DNA from: Candidatus Peregrinibacteria bacterium
GTDB lineage: Bacteria; Patescibacteriota; Gracilibacteria; UBA1369; UBA12463
Reading direction: 5' to 3'
Length of the DNA: 12,186 nucleotides
NCBI GenBank assembly: GCA_016215735.1
Contig: JACRIA010000083.1
Coordinates: 1 to 12,186 of the forward strand
Shown piece after piece: positions 5,809-10,890 of the stretch. The notes below the pieces were generated by a model, which worked only from the letters and a program-made list of their open reading frames with translations, was not told the DNA's origin and did not search any database. Numbering within the stretch: position 1 is the first letter of the stretch; each line of letters opens with the position of its first letter. The translations under genes and the position numbers were made by a program.

Positions 5809-7041
5809 ATGACAACACAATCATCAAAACAAACAGGCGGCGCGGGCGTGGCGGATGCGCGGGGCGTGGCGCGCGATATGGAAGCTCGCGGCGCGGACTC
5901 GGCGCGGCGAGCGGGCCGCGATACGGAAACAGGCGGCGCGGCAGATGCGCGGGGCGCGGCGCGGCCGGCGGAAACTCGCGGCGGCGGCGCGGCAACAAAA
6001 ACAGAAATGGCAGAAGCGCGGCCTTCGGCCGCGGTATCAACCGAAAAACAAAAAGCAATTGAATTAGCTCTTGGACAAATCGATAAGAATTTCGGCAAAG
6101 GCGCGATTATGCGCATGGGCGAAGCAAAAAGAATTCCTGCTGAAACTATTTCGAGCGGTTCGATTTCTCTTGATATTGCGCTTGGCGGAGGCGTTCCGCG
6201 CGGAAGAGTGACAGAAATTTATGGCCCGGAAAGTTCAGGAAAAACAACTTTGTCGCTTCATATTATCGCACAAGCGCAGAAACACGGCGGCACTGCGGCG
6301 TTTATTGATGCGGAGCACGCGCTCGATGTTATTTACGCCGAAAAAATCGGTGTGAATGTAAAAGATTTGCTTATTTCACAGCCGGACAGCGGAGAACAGG
6401 CCTTGGAAATCGTGGAAACTCTTGTACGATCAAATGCGGTTGATATTATTGTGATTGATTCGGTCGCGGCGCTTGTGCCAAAAGCAGAAATCGAAGGCGA
6501 TATGGGCGATGCTCATATGGGCTTGCAAGCCAGATTAATGAGCCAGGCTATGCGCAAACTAACCGCGGTTATTTCAAAATCAAAAACAGCGGTGATTTTT
6601 ATCAATCAAATAAGAATGAAACTCGGTATTTTATTTGGAAATCCTGAAACAACTTCTGGTGGAAATGCTTTGAAGTTTTATTCTTCCGTAAGAATGGATA
6701 TTCGAAATATTGGCAAAATTGAAGACGGCACTGGCGATACAAAACAAATTAAAGGAATTCGTGTGCGCGTAAAAGTCGTAAAAAATAAGATTGCTCCTCC
6801 TTTTAGATTAGCTGAATTTGAAATTCTTTATAACAAAGGGATTTATTATCTCGCTGATGTTCTGGATTTGGCGGCAAAGTATGGAATTGCTAGAAAAGCT
6901 GGCGCGATTTATTCCTACAAAGAACATAAACTTGGGCAAGGACGCGATAATTCGATTGAATATTTGGGCGCAAATCCAAAAATCACAAAGGAAATCGAAA
7001 AAGACATTTGGATGATTGCCAATGAAATGAGCAAAAAATAA
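5809..7041 (+). CDS. recA: RecA recombinase with GC-rich low-complexity N-terminal extension
   Basis: RecA binds single-stranded DNA, catalyses ATP-dependent strand exchange and acts as co-protease for LexA. The core, from about residue 77 (STEKQKAIELALGQIDKNFG), is complete: Walker A GPESSGKT at 139-146, Walker B VDIIVIDS at 211-218, EGDMGDAHMGLQARLMSQAM from 229, INQIRMKLGILFGNPETTSG near 265-284 and KNKIAPPF at 325-332. The frame from ATG 5809 gives 410 residues, about 60 more than usual. Residues 8-75 are Ala/Gly/Arg/Glu-rich and contain a duplicated block. An internal ATG at 6007 (Met67) would give a standard 344-residue RecA, so the extension may be untranslated or added. Neither ATG has a ribosome-binding site; the promoter spacing and TACTATG context favour 5809. 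recX follows after one base. Confidence 0.95.
   Translation: MTTQSSKQTGGAGVADARGVARDMEARGADSARRAGRDTETGGAADARGAARPAETRGGGAATKTEMAEARPSAAVSTEKQKAIELALGQIDKNFGKGAIMRMGEAKRIPAETISSGSISLDIALGGGVPRGRVTEIYGPESSGKTTLSLHIIAQAQKHGGTAAFIDAEHALDVIYAEKIGVNVKDLLISQPDSGEQALEIVETLVRSNAVDIIVIDSVAALVPKAEIEGDMGDAHMGLQARLMSQAMRKLTAVISKSKTAVIFINQIRMKLGILFGNPETTSGGNALKFYSSVRMDIRNIGKIEDGTGDTKQIKGIRVRVKVVKNKIAPPFRLAEFEILYNKGIYYLADVLDLAAKYGIARKAGAIYSYKEHKLGQGRDNSIEYLGANPKITKEIEKDIWMIANEMSKK
5831..5992 (+). repeat. Imperfect direct duplication in the 5' end of recA
   Basis: Copy A (5831-5896) and copy B (5927-5992) both begin AAACAGGCGGCGCGG and share GATGCGCGGGGCG and CTCGCGGCG. In protein they give TGGAGVADARGVARDMEARG and TGGAADARGAARPAETRGGG. 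Very high local G+C contrasts with the AT-rich flanks. Confidence 0.7.
6017..6033 (+). repeat. GC-rich palindrome inside the RecA extension
   Basis: CGCGGCC-TTC-GGCCGCG is a perfect 7-bp stem with a TTC loop. It has the same design as the intergenic GCCGCC-TTC-GGCGGC at 5680-5694, but lies within coding sequence at the junction of extension and RecA core. Confidence 0.65.
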
Positions 7042-7042
7042 T

Positions 7043-7080
7043 ATGGGGACGGAGGTAGCCAATGGGGACGGAAGCAGCAA
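7043..7080 (+). repeat. Tandem 19-bp duplication at the recX start
   Basis: ATGGGGACGGAGGTAGCCA (7043-7061) is followed by ATGGGGACGGAAGCAGCAA (7062-7080), matching at 16 of 19 positions. Because 19 is not a multiple of three, the two ATGs are in different frames. Confidence 0.8.
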
Positions 7081-7648
7081 CTGCGGCAATGTGGCTGGCG
7101 GCGATGGCGGCAGCAAGGCGATTTATGAAAAATTGATGAGTTATGCGTTTTTTGTTTTGGGCGTGCGGCGCTCGACCAGCCATGAGATGCGCGAGAAACT
7201 AAAAAGACGGTGCAAGGAAAAATTTGGCAGCCAGCGCTTCGCGGAGCAAAGCGCAAAAAAAATTGTGTCGCCGGAAGCGCAAACGGCGATTGAATGCGTT
7301 ATTAACCGGTTAACCGAATTAAAATATTTGAATGACGAAGAATATTTGGCGGATTTTGTGCGGAACAGATTGGCTTTGAAGCCGCGTGGAATCGGCGCGC
7401 TGAAATATGAACTGCGCAAAAAAGGTATTAGTCAGGCCGCGATCGAAAAATATTTTTCTGAAAATGAAATTGATGAAATGGAAGTCGCGGGGCGGATTAC
7501 AGAGTCCAAATTAGCGCGTATGAAACGCGTGCCTGAACAGAAAAAATTCTCAAAAATTGCTATGCTCTTGAATTCGCGCGGCTTTAAGCCGCATACTATA
7601 TATGAAATTCTTAACAATTTAAAAAATGGAAAAACAACAAACGACTAA
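7043..7648 (+). CDS. recX: RecX, regulator of RecA
   Basis: RecX modulates RecA filaments. The three-helix repeats are recognisable: LMSYAFFVLGVRRSTSHEMR (family A-x-x-x-L-x-x-R-x-x-S-x-x-E-L-x), VINRLTELKYLNDEEYLADF (family L-x-x-x-G-x-L-D-D-x-x-F-A) and GIGALKYELRKKGISQAAIE. The position directly after recA, with a one-base gap, supports the call. The frame gives 201 residues, but the first 31 are Gly/Asn/Ser-rich and lie over a 19-bp tandem duplication. An in-frame ATG at 7136 (Met32) begins just at the conserved part and overlaps the stop of a short out-of-frame ORF (TGATG), so it is an attractive alternative start. The 3' end overlaps the lipoprotein gene by 23 nt, implying translational coupling. 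Confidence 0.85.
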   Translation: MGTEVANGDGSSNCGNVAGGDGGSKAIYEKLMSYAFFVLGVRRSTSHEMREKLKRRCKEKFGSQRFAEQSAKKIVSPEAQTAIECVINRLTELKYLNDEEYLADFVRNRLALKPRGIGALKYELRKKGISQAAIEKYFSENEIDEMEVAGRITESKLARMKRVPEQKKFSKIAMLLNSRGFKPHTIYEILNNLKNGKTTND

Positions 7649-8312
7649 CAAAACAAAAACAATCGTTGCTTTAATCGTAGGAATTTTACTTTTTGGCGCG
7701 GTTGCGGCCGGATGTTTACAAAAAACAGAACCGGCACCAATTGAACCAGCCGTGCAGCCGACAATTGATTCGGCGGCGCAAACGCCCGCAACTGATTCGA
7801 TTGTGCAAACAACCCTACCGACCACGGAAAAGGCAAAAGAACCTGCGGCAAAACCAGAAGAAAAGCCTGCGCAAACGCCTGCGGCTGGACCAGCAACTGA
7901 ACCAGCGGCAATTCCGGCAGCATCAACTCTAAAAATTGTTGAAGATCATCTTGAAGGTGAAACCGAAGCAACAGGGTATTTATTTACGCAAAAAGATGAA
8001 GTTGACGGAAATGTTTTTACTCGCGCGTATTTCGTAATTGTTTCTGGCGAAGCACTTTTACAAAATTGGATTATAGATCTTGTAAAAAGCGGAAATACAA
8101 TAAACCGTTTCGACAAATATCCGCTGCTTGGGCTTGGCTGTGATAGTAATGAGAAATTCGACGGTACTTGGACTCAAATAACTGGTTCAGCTTACGATGC
8201 TGTTAAAACTTCTTCCGCAGAAAAACAAATCAAAGTAAAACTGATTTTCGCTGACCCGCCGGATATCGGAAGCCCATGTTTGACATATTTGAAAGAGTTG
8301 AAAGCTATGTGA
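7626..8312 (+). CDS. Lipoprotein with Pro/Ala/Thr-rich linker
   Basis: The N-terminus has Lys residues, the hydrophobic segment IVALIVGILLFGAVAAGC and a good lipobox (AAGC, Cys30), so the 228-residue product is probably lipid-anchored on the outer face of the membrane. Residues 31-100 form a low-complexity Pro/Ala/Thr/Glu linker with repeats such as AAKPEEKPAQTPAAGPATEP. The C-terminal 128 residues look folded, with a likely disulfide between Cys172 and Cys218 and a strand-rich pattern. No family is recognised. The ATG lies 23 nt inside the end of recX, so it is co-transcribed and coupled with recA-recX; a link to DNA repair is not otherwise indicated. It ends in TGA, seven bases from a convergent gene. 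Confidence 0.75.
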   Translation: MEKQQTTNKTKTIVALIVGILLFGAVAAGCLQKTEPAPIEPAVQPTIDSAAQTPATDSIVQTTLPTTEKAKEPAAKPEEKPAQTPAAGPATEPAAIPAASTLKIVEDHLEGETEATGYLFTQKDEVDGNVFTRAYFVIVSGEALLQNWIIDLVKSGNTINRFDKYPLLGLGCDSNEKFDGTWTQITGSAYDAVKTSSAEKQIKVKLIFADPPDIGSPCLTYLKELKAM

Positions 8313-8319
8313 AGCAACA

Positions 8320-8775
8320 TTACATTTCAATTTGAGCTATTTTTGGCGGCGTATATTCAACTTTTGTAGCATTTGAAGCAAAATAAGCTATCAGCGCTCT
8401 CTGGTATTCTATAAACCCATCTGTATATTCTCGTCTTTTTGCTTCTGGTATTTGTAAATTTTCGATAACTCCTTTTATTCGCCTTAGCGCCGTATCAATA
8501 GCTATTGTTTTTGTCTTTTTTGAAGGCGATGGAAGCTTCGCTGCTATAAATATTACGCCGCCTGTAATTATTTCATTTATTTCATTTTCATAAAAAATTG
8601 TTGTCCATTCGTTTTTTGATAATTCTGGCAATTTTGGCTTAGGTAATTTTTCGAGTATTACCTGCGGCTTTAGAACATCCTGTGGATCTAATATTATAGT
8701 TTCTGGTGTTTTTTGCTTTTCTGCTTCATTCAATGGATTTTTTGAGTCTTCGTCATTTATTTCTGTTCCTGCCAT
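8320..8775 (-). CDS. Hypothetical 151-residue protein
   Basis: The N-terminal third is hydrophilic and acidic with many Pro and Lys (LKPQVILEKLPKPKLPELSK), probably disordered. It is followed by EINEIITGGVIFIAAKLPSP and two helical stretches (TALRRIKGVIENLQIPEAKR and YTDGFIEYQRALIAYFA). There is no signal peptide. I recognise no family. A good promoter precedes it on the minus strand, which supports expression. It ends in TAA, convergent with the lipoprotein gene. It matches its upstream neighbour in length (151 residues), strand and acidic, disordered N-terminus, but I see no clear sequence similarity. Confidence 0.65.
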   Translation of the reverse strand: MAGTEINDEDSKNPLNEAEKQKTPETIILDPQDVLKPQVILEKLPKPKLPELSKNEWTTIFYENEINEIITGGVIFIAAKLPSPSKKTKTIAIDTALRRIKGVIENLQIPEAKRREYTDGFIEYQRALIAYFASNATKVEYTPPKIAQIEM

Positions 8776-8805
8776 GTGTATTTTGGTTAATAGTATTTAG
8801 GAATC

Positions 8806-8834
8806 TATCATAAATGATATAGTATAATTGTCAA
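8806..8834 (-). promoter_or_regulatory. Promoter with overlapping palindrome for the 8320-8775 gene
   Basis: On the minus strand TTGACA (8829-8834), 16-bp spacer, TATGAT (8807-8812). A perfect inverted repeat, TATCAT-AA-ATGATA on the plus strand (8806-8819), covers the -10 box, which would suit a repressor site. Confidence 0.6.
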
Positions 8835-8845
8835 GCCTATTAATA

Positions 8846-9301
8846 TCAGCCGCCGTCAAGGGAAATTCTTTCTGTGCCATAGAGATCTTCATTGGCACTT
8901 TTACCGGGCTTGACTTCCGATGATGGTTTTTTAAGGGTTTGTTTTAAGCCCTGAAACCATAATGTTATCGATGATTTTATCTCTTCTTGAGTTACCAGAT
9001 CATCTTCGGTTGCATCTTTATCGCCATCCAGTATTAAATTGACTAGTTGTCCGAGCAGCGCGTTCATTCTTTCGGCATCTTTTTGGTTAGATGGTTTACG
9101 GGTTTCGATTTCGATTTGTTTGAGGACTTTTACTATTTCAACATCGGAATCTTTTAATTGAGTATTGCTGTCTAGTTCCTGCAATAACCGCGGCAATTCA
9201 TTGAAAAAATCCCTCTCGAGGAACTCGCGGGGATCTATTTCGGAAGAATGTTCTTCGGGCGGCGTTTTTGAATCTTGTGAAAGCGATGATTTTTCTGACA
9301 T
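8846..9301 (-). CDS. Hypothetical acidic 151-residue protein
   Basis: A highly charged cytoplasmic-type protein. The Ser/Glu/Pro-rich N-terminus (about 25 residues) is followed by helical regions (DFFNELPRLLQELDSNTQL, DVEIVKVLKQIEIETRK and RMNALLGQLVNLIL) and a Gly/Ser-rich C-terminal tail ending ISLDGG. It has no TM segment, signal or metal motif, and I do not recognise the family. The start context is ATTACTATG without a Shine-Dalgarno sequence, resembling nusA and recA. It ends in TGA, with TAA two codons later in the same frame. The gene is divergent from nusA, and no clear promoter of its own was found in the shared upstream region. Confidence 0.65.
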   Translation of the reverse strand: MSEKSSLSQDSKTPPEEHSSEIDPREFLERDFFNELPRLLQELDSNTQLKDSDVEIVKVLKQIEIETRKPSNQKDAERMNALLGQLVNLILDGDKDATEDDLVTQEEIKSSITLWFQGLKQTLKKPSSEVKPGKSANEDLYGTERISLDGG

Positions 9302-9373
9302 AGTAATGTCGGTTAAAAATTTATTGAGGATAATTAAATAGCAGACTGCTCGTATTTTCGCCAGTAAATTATC

Positions 9374-9402
9374 TTGACGATGTCAGTTTTTAGCCGTAAA
9401 AT
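9374..9402 (+). promoter_or_regulatory. nusA promoter
   Basis: TTGACG (9374-9379), 17-bp spacer, TAAAAT (9397-9402), each 5 of 6 to consensus. It predicts transcription from about 9409, immediately before a terminator hairpin. A TATAAT at 9424-9429 lies within that hairpin and has no good -35 box. Confidence 0.55.
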
Positions 9403-9412
9403 AAATATGTAA

Positions 9413-9441
9413 GCAAGATTTAGTATAATCTTGCGTTTTTT
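9413..9441 (+). terminator. Intrinsic terminator in the nusA leader (possible attenuator)
   Basis: GCAAGATT-TAGTAT-AATCTTGC is a perfect 8-bp stem with a 6-nt loop, followed by G and six T (9436-9441). No plus-strand gene lies upstream for almost 1.1 kb, so its only evident target is the transcript from the nusA promoter itself. Confidence 0.6.
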
Positions 9442-9448
9442 ATATCAC

Positions 9449-9488
9449 GCGGCCGCTCTGCCTTTGGCAGCAGCGAAGCTAAGGCCGC
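9449..9488 (+). repeat. Nested GC-rich hairpin in the nusA leader
   Basis: The outer arms GCGGCC (9449-9454) and GGCCGC (9483-9488) enclose CTGCC-TTT-GGCAG (9458-9470), itself extended by GCT/AGC across a bulged C. The structure ends 21 nt before the nusA ATG. Confidence 0.55.
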
Positions 9489-9509
9489 ATTAATAATAAA
9501 AGAAATACT

Positions 9510-9980
9510 ATGCAAACACCATTCGTTTCCGCTGTTAACCAGCTGTGCGATGAAAAAAATCTCGATAAAGCTGAAGTGATAGATATGATTAAGGCTGCTT
9601 TGCGCGCCGCGTACCGCAAAGATTACGGCAACAAAGAGCAAAACATTGATGTTGATCTCAATGAAAACACGGGCAATGCGACAGTTTATGTTGTTAAAAA
9701 AGTTGTCGCGAAAGTCGCGGATCCGGAACTTGAAATTACTGCTGAACAGGCGAAAAAATTCAAGAAAAATCCGAAAATTGACGATGAAATTAAAATTGAC
9801 GTGACGCCTGCTGGATATGGAAGAATAGCGGCGCAGTCAGCAAAACAGGTTATTTTGCAAAGGGTTCAGGAAGCAGAACGCGAACTGATGTACAAAATTT
9901 TCAAAGACCGCGAAAATGAATTGATAAATGCGATTGTGCACAGAGTTGACGGCACAAATGTTTATTTAAGTTTGGACTGA
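9510..9980 (+). CDS. nusA: Transcription factor NusA, N-terminal part, ended by in-frame UGA
   Basis: NusA binds RNA polymerase and nascent RNA and controls pausing, termination and antitermination. This piece (156 residues) holds the N-terminal polymerase-binding domain (AVNQLCDEKNLDKAEVIDMI, AAYRKDYG, the acidic DVDLNENTG and an ERELMYKIFKDRENELI-like helix) and the beginning of the S1 domain (IVHRVDGTNVYLSLD). The frame then meets TGA and continues without shift to 10754 with the rest of NusA, so 9510-10754 is one 414-codon gene with a single internal UGA (codon 157). Splitting S1 in mid-barrel is unlikely to leave a functional protein, and nusA is usually essential, so readthrough, recoding or a base error must be considered. 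The start context is TACTATG with no Shine-Dalgarno sequence. Confidence 0.85.
   Translation: MQTPFVSAVNQLCDEKNLDKAEVIDMIKAALRAAYRKDYGNKEQNIDVDLNENTGNATVYVVKKVVAKVADPELEITAEQAKKFKKNPKIDDEIKIDVTPAGYGRIAAQSAKQVILQRVQEAERELMYKIFKDRENELINAIVHRVDGTNVYLSLD
9978..9980 (+). other. In-frame UGA in nusA at a conserved glycine position
   Basis: Reading SLD-UGA-KITTPLPYDQQIPGE and aligning from memory with the family pattern LGK-x-x-x-x-LP-x-x-x-x-IPGE places the UGA at the conserved Gly. The flanking bases are GAC before and AAA ATC after. The frame is the same on both sides, so no indel is involved. Confidence 0.8.
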
Positions 9981-10052
9981 AAAATCACAACTCCCCTGCC
10001 GTACGATCAGCAAATTCCCGGCGAGAAATACACAAACGGCCAGAGAATAAAA

Positions 10053-10754
10053 TTGTATTTGGATAAAGTTATAAAAACTTCGAAAGGACCGCAATTATTA
10101 ATTTCGCGAACGCATCCAAATCTTGTGCGGAAATTAATGGAATTGGAAGTGCCGGAAATCAAATCCGGTTTAGTTGAAATAAAAGCCATTGCTCGCGATC
10201 CTGGGGTTCGATGTAAAATCGCGGTTTCTTCAAATGATGCGAAAATTGATCCGATTGGATCATGCGTTGGACAAAAAGGCGTCCGTGTAAAAAGCGTGAT
10301 GTATGATCTGCATGGCGAAAGGCTGGATATTATTTTATGGGGCGCTGATTTGGAAGCGTATATAAAAGCTAGCCTCGCTCCTGCGAAAATTTCGCAGATT
10401 TTGATTGATGACGCAAATAGGCGTGCGACTGTTTATGTGGCGACTGATCAGAGACCTCTTGCGATTGGAAAACAGGGACAGAATGTGAAGCTCGCGAGCG
10501 AATTAGTCGGGCTTGAAATTGATATTAAAGATGTTTCTGAACTTGCGCCGAAAATTGAAGGCGAAGAAAAGAAAGTTGTTGAAAAAGTGGCTGAACTTGG
10601 GCTTGATTCCGTGATTGTCGAAAAATTGGCCGCAGCGAACTTATCTCTCGTTGAACAATTGAAAGGCTTGGCTGAAAAAGATTTGATGAGTGTTGAAGGA
10701 ATTGACGCGGAAAGCGCGAAAAAGATTGTTGATGCGATGAAAAATGTAAAGTGA
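10053..10754 (+). CDS. nusA: Transcription factor NusA, C-terminal part (S1 remainder, KH1, KH2, HhH)
   Basis: This is the continuation of nusA in the same frame; sense codons run from 9981, and TTG 10053 is only the first possible start. It contains the end of S1 (LYLDKVIKTSKGPQLLISRT), the KH1 domain (VPEIKSGLVEIKAIARDPG, IDPIGSCVGQKGVRVKSV with the GxxG loop at residues 253-257 of the full gene), KH2 (LAIGKQGQNVKLASELVG, loop at 319-325) and a C-terminal helix-hairpin-helix repeat (about 355-414, MSVEGIDAESAKKIVDAM) like the single acidic-repeat or HhH unit of other NusA proteins. There is no plausible promoter or ribosome-binding site near 10053, so independent translation is unlikely. 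It ends in TGA and no terminator follows, so transcription may run into pilB. Confidence 0.85.
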   Translation: MYLDKVIKTSKGPQLLISRTHPNLVRKLMELEVPEIKSGLVEIKAIARDPGVRCKIAVSSNDAKIDPIGSCVGQKGVRVKSVMYDLHGERLDIILWGADLEAYIKASLAPAKISQILIDDANRRATVYVATDQRPLAIGKQGQNVKLASELVGLEIDIKDVSELAPKIEGEEKKVVEKVAELGLDSVIVEKLAAANLSLVEQLKGLAEKDLMSVEGIDAESAKKIVDAMKNVK

Positions 10755-10800
10755 AGCTCCAACAGCTTGCGCACGCAGTTCTAGCGAATGGCTTTTGGGC

Positions 10801-10829
10801 TTGGAAAACCCGTGATTTTATGTTATAAT
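10801..10829 (+). promoter_or_regulatory. Promoter of the PilB/GspE-type gene
   Basis: TTGGAA (10801-10806), 17-bp spacer, perfect TATAAT (10824-10829) with an extended TGT before it. It predicts a start near 10836 and a leader of about 55 nt. Confidence 0.6.
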
Positions 10830-10843
10830 GTTTTGATAAACAA

Positions 10844-10867
10844 CACGCGGCCCGCCAAGGGTGGGCG
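10844..10867 (+). repeat. GC-rich hairpin in the pilB leader
   Basis: ACACGCGGCCCGCCAAGGG is followed by TGGGC; GCCCGCC pairs with GGTGGGC around AAG, using one G-T pair. It shares ACACGC and CCCGCCAAGG with the leader element near 4239-4262, and both lie about 25-30 nt upstream of an ATG. Confidence 0.55.
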
Positions 10868-10890
10868 CCAAAAATACTAACAAAAACAAA

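Noticed and set aside
5787..6116. Minus-strand frames opposite the recA 5' end (Ala/Arg/Pro-rich)
   Set aside because: They are products of GC-rich low-complexity DNA opposite the RecA frame, with no protein-like character.
9420..9641. Minus-strand 73-codon frame over the nusA 5' end
   Set aside because: It is antisense to the conserved NusA N-terminal domain and the leader hairpins.
9978..10020. Selenocysteine at the nusA UGA
   Set aside because: NusA has no redox Cys at this position, the family residue is Gly, and no SECIS-like stem is evident immediately downstream.
10053..10055. TTG as an independent start for the NusA C-terminal fragment
   Set aside because: No promoter or ribosome-binding site is seen, and the 24 codons between UGA and TTG encode recognisable S1-domain sequence (PLPYDQQIPGEKY).
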